DNA of 35,381 nt, taken from positions 1 to 35,381 of the forward strand of contig JANQJO010000030.1 in assembly GCA_028281605.1 (NCBI GenBank), in the 5' to 3' direction. The stretch's first letter is position 1, and each line of letters begins with the position of its first letter. This DNA comes from Pseudomonadales bacterium. GTDB taxonomy: Bacteria; Pseudomonadota; Gammaproteobacteria; Pseudomonadales; JANQJO01. The position numbers and the translations under genes are program-made. Under the pieces are notes generated by a model. It did no database searches. It worked only from the letters and a program-made list of their open reading frames with translations, and was not told the origin of the DNA. Below, one piece after another: positions 20,236 through 28,744 of this stretch.

Positions 20236-21089
20236 GGATACCCTTGCCTGTGACTAAATTATGGCTAGGAAAATTAATCGGCTCAATTATTGGGCTCCTA
20301 CTCACAGGCCATTGGCTTGGGGTATTACTAGGGCTTTTGCTAGGCCATGTTTACGATCAATTCAGCGCGTTCAACCAATTAACAGGAGGGCTATTCAGCT
20401 TAAAAAACCTATGGAGGAAAAACAGAAACCACCCTTTAAGAGGTGCCTTTGTTGAAACTTTATTTTTAGTGTTAGGAAAATTAGCCAAAAGTGACGGCAG
20501 AGTTTCCGAAGCAGAAATCAGCTGGACTGAAGGGCTGATACAACGTCTACATCTGTCCGAACCTCAAAGAAAGCAAGCCATTGATTATTTTAATCAAGGC
20601 AAAGACCCATCTTTCAATATAGAACCTTTGGTCAGAGAGTTTGCACGCTATGCTGTTCCCCTTGGTTTAAACTTCATTTTTATGGAAATTTTAGTCCAAT
20701 GTGCTCGCAGCGACGGAGCACTACACCCAAGTGAAATCGAATTATTACGTAATGTGTCACAGCAACTGCGGGTCCCACAGCAACGCTTAGAAGCACTGCT
20801 TTACAGACCGCACCAAACCGAACAGACACAACAAAAAGGTAATACAACGCACCACACGCACATACAAGGAAACTCTATCGATGATGCCTATACTTTATTA
20901 GGTATTGACTCTAAAGCAAGCCGAACAGAAATCAAGAAAGCATACCGAAGATTAATGGGACAACATCACCCTGACAAGCTTGTTGCAAAAGGCCTACCAG
21001 AAGAAATGATGGCTATCGCCAAAGAGAAAACACAAGAAATACAAGCCGCTTATGACCAAATTTGCCGTGCTCGTGGCTTTAAATCTTAG
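20232..21089 (+). CDS. djlA: DjlA-like co-chaperone (TM, TerB-like domain, C-terminal J domain)
   Basis: Glycine-rich N-terminal TM, KSDGRVSEAEISW and RSDGALHPSEIELL TerB motifs, C-terminal AYTLLGIDSKASRTEIKKAYRRLMGQHHPDKL. Confidence 0.92.
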   Translation: MRIPLPVTKLWLGKLIGSIIGLLLTGHWLGVLLGLLLGHVYDQFSAFNQLTGGLFSLKNLWRKNRNHPLRGAFVETLFLVLGKLAKSDGRVSEAEISWTEGLIQRLHLSEPQRKQAIDYFNQGKDPSFNIEPLVREFARYAVPLGLNFIFMEILVQCARSDGALHPSEIELLRNVSQQLRVPQQRLEALLYRPHQTEQTQQKGNTTHHTHIQGNSIDDAYTLLGIDSKASRTEIKKAYRRLMGQHHPDKLVAKGLPEEMMAIAKEKTQEIQAAYDQICRARGFKS

Positions 21090-21099
21090 GAGCTGTGCT

Positions 21100-22353
21100 G
21101 TGAACATCTTATTTTTAGCACACCGCACTCCTTACCCTCCCAATAAAGGTGAAAAAATTCGGACCTTTCACCAAATCAAACACCTAGCGAATCAAGGACA
21201 CCATATTCATGTATGCACACCCACCGAGACCAGCGAAGATATAATACACCTTAAAACCTTAGAACAAAAATATTGTAAAAGCATTCATCACAGCCCTCTC
21301 AAACCTGGTCTTTTCAAAATAGCCAGACTCACATTCGGCATGCTCAAACATCATCCACTCAGCATCGCTCATTTCTACTCAAAAAAATTGCAAGTTACAT
21401 TCGATCATATTCTAAAGACACTCTCAATCGACATTATTTTGTGCACCAGCTCCAGCATGTTTGAATACATCTTACGATCAACGCTCTTACCTACACAACT
21501 TACAACAAAACCTAAGCTTTGGGTAGACTTCATGGATTTAGATTCAGACAAATGGCACCAATTCGCCGCAAAAACCAAACCGCCCATGAAATGGATATAT
21601 ACTCGCGAAGCAGCCCTATTACAACAATACGAACAAACGATCCATCATGCTTGCGATGCCTGTTTCTTCATATCCAAAACTGAGGTTGAATTATTTTCAC
21701 AACAAACACCCAACCGCAATAAAATTCACGTCATCGCTAACGGCTTAGACACCCATTTTTTTACCCCAAGCCCACCTAAAGCTATCACTAATAAGCCAAT
21801 CTTTTTATTTACCGGCGTCATGGACTATTACCCCAACGTCGATGCAGTGCTTTGGTTTGCCCAAGAAACATGGCCAAAATTATTAAACAAATGGCCTAAC
21901 GCTTCTTTTATCATTGCAGGCATGCAGCCCACTGCAAAAATAAGATCTCTGGCTAAAATAAAAGGAATCAGCGTTACAGGTTACGTCAATGATATTTTAA
22001 AATACTACCATCAAGCTGATATATTTGTTGCTCCCTTTCGTCTTGCCCGAGGAGTACAAAACAAAATTTTGCAAGCTTTTGCTACAGGTTTACCTGTCGT
22101 CACTACCTCAATCGGTGCAGAAGGCATTGAATGCACAGATAAAACCCACTTATTAATTGCCAACAACGAACAAGAAACTTTAGAGTCTATCGATATGCTT
22201 CTCTCAAATCAAACGTTACGCAACCGCATTCGCAACAACGCACTCAACTTTGTACATCAACACTTCTCCTGGTCCAACCAACTCCAAGCTCTAGACAAAT
22301 TACTTCAAAAACCAAACACCAATGCATCTAAGAAAGACACTCTACCTCCATGA
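21100..22353 (+). CDS. Glycosyltransferase, GT4-like (sugar transferase resembling the TIGR03087/EpsH-associated family)
   Basis: ILFLAHRTPYPPNKGEKIRTFHQIKHL, FLFTGVMDYYPNVDAV, IFVAPFRLARGVQNKILQAFATGLPVVTT. GTG start at 21100 with upstream AGGAG preferred over the 21052 ATG, which overlaps djlA. Confidence 0.85.
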   Translation: MNILFLAHRTPYPPNKGEKIRTFHQIKHLANQGHHIHVCTPTETSEDIIHLKTLEQKYCKSIHHSPLKPGLFKIARLTFGMLKHHPLSIAHFYSKKLQVTFDHILKTLSIDIILCTSSSMFEYILRSTLLPTQLTTKPKLWVDFMDLDSDKWHQFAAKTKPPMKWIYTREAALLQQYEQTIHHACDACFFISKTEVELFSQQTPNRNKIHVIANGLDTHFFTPSPPKAITNKPIFLFTGVMDYYPNVDAVLWFAQETWPKLLNKWPNASFIIAGMQPTAKIRSLAKIKGISVTGYVNDILKYYHQADIFVAPFRLARGVQNKILQAFATGLPVVTTSIGAEGIECTDKTHLLIANNEQETLESIDMLLSNQTLRNRIRNNALNFVHQHFSWSNQLQALDKLLQKPNTNASKKDTLPP

Positions 22354-22940
22354 TGACAACTAAAGACACTATCAAAAAATACCTACAGTTTGTATCTATT
22401 ATTTTCACAAGCCCCTTGCTGCTATTCTTTTTTTTAATCTCTCGCATCATAGAGAAAGATTCTCTCTTTAGCAGTATCTCACAAGGTTTAAGCCTTATTC
22501 CAGGGAAGCCGGGCAGTTATATTCGAATCGGCTTTTATCGTTTCACGATGACACAATGTCACCCAAACTGTACGATTAACTTCGGTACTTTATTCTCGCA
22601 AACAGACACAGAAATTCACGAAGGCGTTTATATTGGCCCACAATGCAATATTGGCAAGTCCCGTATTGGCAAAAACTGCTTAATTGGTAGCGGAGTACAC
22701 ATCATGAGCGGAAAAGGTCAACACAACTACCATAACCTTAAAATCCCGATCAAAGAGCAAGGTGGATCTTTTGAGAAAATCTCAATCGGCGAAGACTCAT
22801 GGATCGGTAACAGTGCTCTAATCATGGCCAATGTTGGCAAAAAATGTATTATTGGAGCAGGCAGCGTGGTCACACACCCTATCGAAGACTGCTCAATTGT
22901 AGTAGGCAACCCAGCGAAACTGATTCGCAAAAGAACATAA
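22350..22940 (+). CDS. Left-handed beta-helix (hexapeptide repeat) acyltransferase
   Basis: Hexapeptide repeats (VYIGPQCNIGKSRIGKNCLIGSGVHIMSG ... SWIGNSALIMANVGKKCIIGAGSVVTHPI) and terminal GNPAKLIRKR. Confidence 0.88.
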   Translation: MMTTKDTIKKYLQFVSIIFTSPLLLFFFLISRIIEKDSLFSSISQGLSLIPGKPGSYIRIGFYRFTMTQCHPNCTINFGTLFSQTDTEIHEGVYIGPQCNIGKSRIGKNCLIGSGVHIMSGKGQHNYHNLKIPIKEQGGSFEKISIGEDSWIGNSALIMANVGKKCIIGAGSVVTHPIEDCSIVVGNPAKLIRKRT

Positions 22941-23169
22941 AGTACATGAATCAACCAGCAAAAAACACAAGCATAATAATATCAATCACTCCAAAAAAAA
23001 TGGAACTGTCATAAATAATTGCGACTCCGGTCTCAAGAAAGCCATCCAACCAAAAAATAAGTGTCTCAAACTGTGACCCATTTCCTAGTCAAAGTCTTTG
23101 AAATAACAAGAATGTATCTACACTAAAACTGTCTTGCTCCTGATAGTTTCTTTTTACAGGAAAAAATCT

Positions 23170-23793
23170 ATGACAATCTCTCTAGCAAAACCTCTAGCAA
23201 AACCTCTAGCAAAACCTCTATGTAAGAAAGTCAAAACAATCATTCGTTATACACTGTTAGTCACAGCCATTGGTTCACTCTTAACAGCCTGTGGCGCTCA
23301 AGAATCTGACCCTGATGCAAAAAGCGAAAGCTTTCGTGACAGTATTACAGAACAAATCAGTACACAAACAGATCTTCAATTTAATGAAAACGTGAACCAA
23401 GACACAAATAATGAAGAAAGCAACCTTGACACAACTTTAAACGACAATACTCCTGAAGAAAACAGCAACATTACTGCAGAAGAAAACACGGAACCTCAAC
23501 AACAACTCCCACCACCGGCACCCCTCACATTCACAGCGAATATAAGTTGGTCGATTCCCTCCACCCGTTCAAACGGTGATTTTTTACCACTGAATGAAAT
23601 TGGTGGATTCGAAGTACGTTACAAAAAAACCGAAGAAGATGAGTATAGCATTCTGCTCATAGAAAATGGGAACCTCTCCGAATGGGCTCTAGAAGACTTA
23701 ACCAGTGGCGAGTACGAATTCATGATTGCCACTTATGATACAACGGGGCTATACAGCGACTTCACCAACAGCACTATCTTCACCCTCAACTAG
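23170..23793 (+). CDS. Lipoprotein with C-terminal fibronectin type III-like domain
   Basis: Lipobox LLTAC, acidic linker, then NISWSIPSTRSNGDFLPLNEIGGFEVRYKK...YEFMIATYDTTGLYSDFTN. Start at 23170 (MTISLAKP) preferred over 23134. Confidence 0.75.
   Translation: MTISLAKPLAKPLAKPLCKKVKTIIRYTLLVTAIGSLLTACGAQESDPDAKSESFRDSITEQISTQTDLQFNENVNQDTNNEESNLDTTLNDNTPEENSNITAEENTEPQQQLPPPAPLTFTANISWSIPSTRSNGDFLPLNEIGGFEVRYKKTEEDEYSILLIENGNLSEWALEDLTSGEYEFMIATYDTTGLYSDFTNSTIFTLN
23180..23220 (+). repeat. In-frame 12-bp tandem repeat (CTCTAGCAAAAC, 3 full copies plus partial) encoding LAKP repeats
   Basis: Three perfect consecutive 12-mers followed by CTCTA. Confidence 0.95.
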
Positions 23794-23853
23794 TGTTTCT
23801 GACTGAGAGTTGACCCCACGTGCACGCCTGATATAATAGCGCCTACCTGTGTG

Positions 23854-23940
23854 GCCGGGGTGGCGGAACTGGTAGACGCGCCGGATTCAAAATCCGGTTC
23901 TGGCAACAGAGTGCGAGTTCGATTCTCGCCCTCGGCACCA
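23854..23940 (+). tRNA. tRNA-Leu(CAA), CCA encoded
   Basis: GCCGGGG...CCTCGGC acceptor, D-arm TGGCGGAACTGGTAGACGC, anticodon stem CCGGA-TTCAAAA-TCCGG, variable arm, GTTCGATTC T-loop, 3' ACCA. Confidence 0.97.
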
Positions 23941-24084
23941 TTAAATTTTCTTTCATAAAATCACCTCCTAAGTATTTGAAAGGTAACGATAAATCGGGCG
24001 TTCGATACCCGGTTTTTCGATCATATGTGAAAAGCCCAGAAAACGCTAATTTCAGCACCGTTCTTCTGAGTTCGAAGCTTCCTT

Positions 24085-24144
24085 TTACCGTGCAAATGCA
24101 ATTTTCATCACCTGGGGTGACGAAAATTACATCGCTCATGGCTG
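24085..24144 (-). repeat. 60-nt palindromic, ATG-containing repeat, copy C (downstream of tRNA-Leu)
   Basis: Reverse complement cagccatgagcgatgtaattttcgtcaccccaggtgatgaaaattgcatttgcacggtaa; about 51/60 identical by eye to copy B. Confidence 0.88.
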
Positions 24145-24218
24145 TTTCTCCATATTCCAATGGCTTAGAGAGAAGCAGCACAGAAGTTCGATACATCTCG
24201 TCAAAGGGCCGTATTTTT

Positions 24219-24321
24219 GTAAGCGTAAATAAATCCACATCCTGTCATTATACTTTATATGCTGCTCTCATAACGTTAACTGTCCAGGAGCCAGCCAAGG
24301 TGTGGATTTATTTACGCTTAC
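24219..24321. mobile_element. 103-bp element bounded by a perfect 21-bp inverted repeat (MITE-like or solo transposon-end pair)
   Basis: GTAAGCGTAAATAAATCCACA (24219-24239) and its exact reverse complement TGTGGATTTATTTACGCTTAC (24301-24321); non-coding interior. Confidence 0.65.
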
Positions 24322-24541
24322 GTTTGACCCTATTATTAGATATTGGCAAACGCGCATCTGAACAATATTGAATAATCCGCTCAAGACCGAATCCGATATC
24401 AAAGTAATCGCGTCTAGACGGTGCATGATGCACGATGATGATATTCCCGAGCGAGTAGCGGCAACCCTGCCGACTCACTGCTATGATTGTGAGACCGCGT
24501 CCTTCGAGTTCATAACCACAAAAGGGAAACGCCTTCGGGCA
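24308..24541 (-). pseudogene. Truncated ORF with class II aaRS motif-3-like sequence
   Basis: In-frame reading CPKAFPFCGYELEGRGLTIIAVSRQGCRYSLGNIIIVHHAPSRRDYFDIGFGLERIIQYCSDARLPISNNRVKRKRK*; no ATG; its stop lies inside the inverted-repeat element. Confidence 0.4.
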
Positions 24542-24565
24542 CTATACAAAAAAGATCGAGATCCG

Positions 24566-26428
24566 CTATTTCATCACCTTCATCACCGCCTTGATACGAC
24601 GCACCCCAGCGGAACTACTTTCCTCTTTCAGGATTTTAAAGTCCCCAAGCTCACGGATCATGTTGGAATTCTCCACGTGGGGACCACCACACAGTTCCTG
24701 GCTGTAGATTGTTCCACTAATACCCTTGATCTCATAGATGGTCACGATGTCTGGGTATTTATCCCAGAAACTGCCCTCGATACCCGCTTCTTGAGCTTCC
24801 TGTTTGTCCATTTCAAAGGATGTCACATGCGTTTCATCGCGAATTGCCCTCTCGACATAGGCTTCAACCTCGTTCAGCTGATCGCGGGTGACCTTATTGG
24901 GGTGAGAAAAGTCAAAACGAATACGTTCTGAAGTAATATTGCTGCCGCGCTGATGCACGTGATCTCCTAACACCTCTCGTAGACCAGCGAGCAACAGATG
25001 CGTCACGGTGTGATACGCAACCGTTACCTTGCCATGGTCACCTAGGCCACCTGCAAACTTTGCATCGGACGCAGACTTGCTCTTTTCTGCGTGCTCTCTA
25101 GCAGCCTCATCAAAGCCTTCACGGTCAATGATCGAAATACCAACCTCCGCCATAACTTCCTCAGTGAGTTCAAGAGGGAATCCATAGGTTTCGTAGATTT
25201 TAAAGGCCGCACGCCCGTTAATTGGGCCTTTGCCAATCAAATTACGGATCTCGCGCTCGCCTTTAAGCAAAGTATGTAGGAACGCCGACTCCTCCCGCTT
25301 GAGCATGTCTAGAACGACATCCCGAGCATCTTGAACAAATTGGTAGGTCTCTGATTCGTTGATGAAGACCGTGGCTATATCAACCATAAACGGTTCGTCT
25401 AAGCCTAACTCTTTTCCAGCTCGCGCGGCGCGGCGAATCAGGCGGCGAACCACATATCCACCGTCTTTGTTCCCCGGAGCAACGCCACTCGCCATCATGA
25501 AAACTGAAGCACGACAGTGATCGAGCACAATTCGAAATTGTCTTGCGTAATCCTGATACACTTTTCCAGATTTTTCTTGGAGAGTCCACCTAGCCGCCTC
25601 AAAAAAGGGGGACATATATAGGTCAACCTCTCCGTTAACTGCACAAGCTATTCGCTCAAGCCCACCACCATAATCAATATTTGGACGATCAAATAGGCTA
25701 AAGCCCTGCTCCGTTTTATGGTGGGACATGAAAACGTTGTTACCGATTTCAACAAAGCGGTCCCGTCCATCCGCAGGGTGTGCAAATGGATCACCATTGG
25801 GCACATGGTCGAAGAACATTTCACTATCCGGCCCGCCCGGCTCTCCTGTAGGCATGTTTTCGGGAACACCAGCACGCGACCACCAATTTTCGGAGTCGTC
25901 GTAAATGAAAATTCGTCCCCCGCGTGATGCTCCATATTTAAATGGCTCGTCCTCAACTTTGGCTTCAACACCATATTTCTTGAAGAAATCCTGCCATATC
26001 TTCAGGCTAGTATGGTCGAAATCTATTCCCAGCTTGTTGTTACCAGAATGGATTGTTACGCTTAATCGGCTGGGGTCAAGTCCTAAGTTCTCAACCTGCC
26101 AATCCATTATCCGATTGATCTGGACGGACTTATAGACTTCCGGATCTGCTCCGAGCTCCCAGCGGCCTATCATTTCGAAGAATGTCAGATGGCTCATATC
26201 GCCAACTTCTTCTATGTCACCGGTTCGAACGCATGGTTGAATATTAACCAAATCACTTCCCATGGGGTGCTCTAGTCCTAGCAAGTACGGCACCATCGGC
26301 TGCATACCAGAACCGACAAAAATAGTGCTCGAATCATTCTCTGGAACCAACCCAGATGAGGGAATCGCAACTGAGCCGCAGTCTTCCATAGCCTTGATAA
26401 AACTTTTTCTGATCTCGTCTGGCGACAT
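24566..26428 (-). CDS. Compact alanyl-tRNA synthetase-like protein (620 aa; catalytic plus editing domains, no C-Ala)
   Basis: GSGMQPMVPYLLG, TGDIEEVGDMSHLTFFEMIGRWELG, DYGGGLERI motif 3, editing-site HTVTH and CGGPH; ends directly after the editing domain. Confidence 0.9.
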   Translation of the reverse strand: MSPDEIRKSFIKAMEDCGSVAIPSSGLVPENDSSTIFVGSGMQPMVPYLLGLEHPMGSDLVNIQPCVRTGDIEEVGDMSHLTFFEMIGRWELGADPEVYKSVQINRIMDWQVENLGLDPSRLSVTIHSGNNKLGIDFDHTSLKIWQDFFKKYGVEAKVEDEPFKYGASRGGRIFIYDDSENWWSRAGVPENMPTGEPGGPDSEMFFDHVPNGDPFAHPADGRDRFVEIGNNVFMSHHKTEQGFSLFDRPNIDYGGGLERIACAVNGEVDLYMSPFFEAARWTLQEKSGKVYQDYARQFRIVLDHCRASVFMMASGVAPGNKDGGYVVRRLIRRAARAGKELGLDEPFMVDIATVFINESETYQFVQDARDVVLDMLKREESAFLHTLLKGEREIRNLIGKGPINGRAAFKIYETYGFPLELTEEVMAEVGISIIDREGFDEAAREHAEKSKSASDAKFAGGLGDHGKVTVAYHTVTHLLLAGLREVLGDHVHQRGSNITSERIRFDFSHPNKVTRDQLNEVEAYVERAIRDETHVTSFEMDKQEAQEAGIEGSFWDKYPDIVTIYEIKGISGTIYSQELCGGPHVENSNMIRELGDFKILKEESSSAGVRRIKAVMKVMK

Positions 26429-26700
26429 AGTTCAATACTTTTAGGTTAAAGTGAAGAGTGATTATGCAAACTAGGGGGATAGTAACTCATCGAAGTACTT
26501 TCTTCCATAAGTTAGTCACTTTAAAAATGGCCGTCTATGTTTTAGGAGGTTCTTTTATGATTTTTTATAGACTGTAGTGGTCAAGTAAAACTGTACACCA
26601 TCTAAACGTATCATTGTTTAATCACTCGAAAATCTGCCTTCCCGCCCAGATAAAACCCTAAATAAACTTGGTGATTTATCCTCTATGTGGCTTTATTTAC

Positions 26701-26727
26701 AATTGTACGGAAAAGTGCTGTACAATT
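26701..26727. promoter_or_regulatory. Perfect 8-bp inverted repeat AATTGTAC-N11-GTACAATT, possible operator
   Basis: Seen directly; upstream of a GNAT-toxin remnant. Confidence 0.35.
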
Positions 26728-26811
26728 CTGGATTGCCTTGATATACCATGGTCAGGTCATAATTTAATCAAATATAAGCGTTAAAGCACTGCCTTGAAAT
26801 CAATGCACACC

Positions 26812-26960
26812 TACCATCCCATGCGGTTGTGGTCAATGCGTTGGATGATGACGTGCAGGCATTTTACGAGCAATATGGCTTTAAGGCTCTTGATCATCAT
26901 GGTCAGGGGCGCGTGAGATTATTTTTACCAATGAACACAGTAGCAGAACTATTTTCTTAA
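26812..26960 (+). pseudogene. C-terminal remnant of a GNAT acetyltransferase (TacT-like toxin)
   Basis: LPSHAVVVNALDDDVQAFYEQYGFKALDHHGQGRVRLFLPMNTVAELFS*; the AxxFYxxyGF pattern is typical of the GNAT C-terminus, and no N-terminal domain is present. Confidence 0.65.
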
Positions 26961-27146
26961 ATGCAGGAGTGGTGAGGTAGTAGCAGGGAAGATAATAGCT
27001 GCATAAATAATAGCTACATAGAAGTTTAACGAAACAGGATCAACCTCATCATGCCAATGATTATAGCAAGCTATTTTGAGAATTTTGGCTTGTATTTTTT
27101 GGAAAAGATGGCCTGAAAATTGGATGCTAGATGTCCAATTTATTTC

Positions 27147-28034
27147 TTAACACCTCCTTACCAAAACTTCAAACTGAACATATTGTCCAGGCCTTCTTTG
27201 AGCCAGTTGATAACAATCTTCTCGATAAACACAACCCATTTTAGGGTAACCGCCAATGGTCTGACGATCATTGAGTAACACAATCGGTTGTCCATCCGGA
27301 GGGACTTGAACACTACCGTAAGCAATGCCTTCTGATAAAATTGCTTTCCCTTGATACTTAATGGCCTCACCTTCAAGCCGGTAACCCATGCGGTTACTGT
27401 TTTGAGAAACGCGATAAAGCTGTTCAGATAATGCAAGCATTTGAGTCTGATTGAAAGCCTCAAATTGATAGCTGGGTATTAGACGCAACTTCAATATTTT
27501 ACTGTAATCAGGCTGCTCATAAAAAGGCACCATTAGATTGGATCGAATTTGTTTCGGTACACTTACACATGAGTAGTGTACTCGGTCCTTGACAACCAGT
27601 GGACGCCCCTCTAACCCACCCAGCCCCTCTCTCACAACAGTGGAACAACTGCTAAATAAAAAAGGAGCCTTAATACCCCCACGAACGGCCAAATAAGTAC
27701 GCAACCCTTGTGAAAATTGAGCGATAGATAGCCTATCCCCTGCTTGTACATGAAAACTACTCCAAGCGTAAATTTTACGATCGTTGAGTTGAATATCTGT
27801 TGCAGCTCCGGAAATTGCAAGTTGTGTGGCTGCACTGAATTGAGCCACAAAAGGACCCAGTGTAATTTCCAATGCAGCCGTGTTTCGTGGATTATGTAAC
27901 AATCTATTAGCCCAACAAAAGGCCTGTCTATCTGCCGCACCCCCTTGGGCAAAACCGAGATGCTGACAGTGAGTGCGACCCTCATCTTGCACAAAACACA
28001 GTGGACCCGGTTTGAGTACTTCAAAAAAAGCCAT
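27147..28034 (-). CDS. pxpC: 5-oxoprolinase subunit C / biotin-dependent carboxyltransferase family
   Basis: FEVLKPGPLCFVQDEGRTHCQHLGFAQGGAADRQAFCWANRLL, SNRMGYRLEG, ILSEGIAYGSVQVPPDGQPIVLLNDRQTIGGYPKMG. Confidence 0.93.
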   Translation of the reverse strand: MAFFEVLKPGPLCFVQDEGRTHCQHLGFAQGGAADRQAFCWANRLLHNPRNTAALEITLGPFVAQFSAATQLAISGAATDIQLNDRKIYAWSSFHVQAGDRLSIAQFSQGLRTYLAVRGGIKAPFLFSSCSTVVREGLGGLEGRPLVVKDRVHYSCVSVPKQIRSNLMVPFYEQPDYSKILKLRLIPSYQFEAFNQTQMLALSEQLYRVSQNSNRMGYRLEGEAIKYQGKAILSEGIAYGSVQVPPDGQPIVLLNDRQTIGGYPKMGCVYREDCYQLAQRRPGQYVQFEVLVRRC

Positions 28035-28731
28035 TAATCGAACAATCCTGTGTCAAGATAACCACCCGCTTCGATAAAGTCCTCTTTAGATATAGGGTAA
28101 AAATGCACTTGATCGCCGATACTCAGCATACTCGCTGGCATATTCTCTTTAGCTGTGGGCAACATGGGCAGTGGCGTACGGCCGATAATATTCCAACCAC
28201 CAGGCGAATCGGCTGGGTATACGCCAGTTTGGTTTTCAGCAATACCTACGGCACTTTTTTTCTGGGACTTGGCAGGCGTGGCGTGACAATTTTAGAATTA
28301 ACAATGCCAAGGTAAGCAAAACCGGGAACAAAACCTACCGCATACACTTGATAAACGGCTTGGCTGTGCAAGTAGATCACTTCGTCACAGGTTATTTGTT
28401 TAACCTGGCTGATTCGTGCCAAATCAGGCCCAGTATCTATTGAATAATAAACTGGAATACGCACAGTATTAGCGTTTTTAGTTGATACAAGCTGATCGAA
28501 ATTCTGTAAGCTTTGCTCTATGGTGAACATGGCTTGTCTGAGCGCCAATTCATTGATATCAATAACAATCAATAAAGTCGTATAAGCAGGAATAAAATCG
28601 AGCAGAGCATCACCAAGCACACTCTGCATATGCAACTGGGCCGCTCGAATCAGCAAAGGTAATTTTTCATTGAATTCATCCGCAAAAGAAATCAGAATAC
28701 TATTTTCATTAAGGCATTGTACAGAATACAT
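28034..28731 (-). pseudogene. pxpB: 5-oxoprolinase subunit B, frameshifted
   Basis: Frame 1 reads ...YAVGFVPGFAYLGIVNSKIVTPRLPSPRKKVP* and the other frame continues VGIAENQTGVYPADSPGGWNIIGRTPLPML...GDQVHFYPISKEDF..., a PxpB C-terminus. Confidence 0.88.
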
Positions 28732-28744
28732 CTCTCATGACTCT

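Noticed and set aside
23843-24238. - strand 131-aa ORF
   Set aside because: Its C-terminal part (RARIELALCCQNRILNPARLPVPPPRPHR) is the antisense of tRNA-Leu, a common false ORF; only the repeat-derived segment is of interest.
24368-24931. + strand 187-aa ORF
   Set aside because: Largely antisense to the AlaRS-like gene, whose frame has clear conserved motifs; the plus-strand translation shows no recognisable domain.
25648-25974. - strand 108-aa ORF within the AlaRS-like gene
   Set aside because: Alternative frame of a gene with strong motif support.
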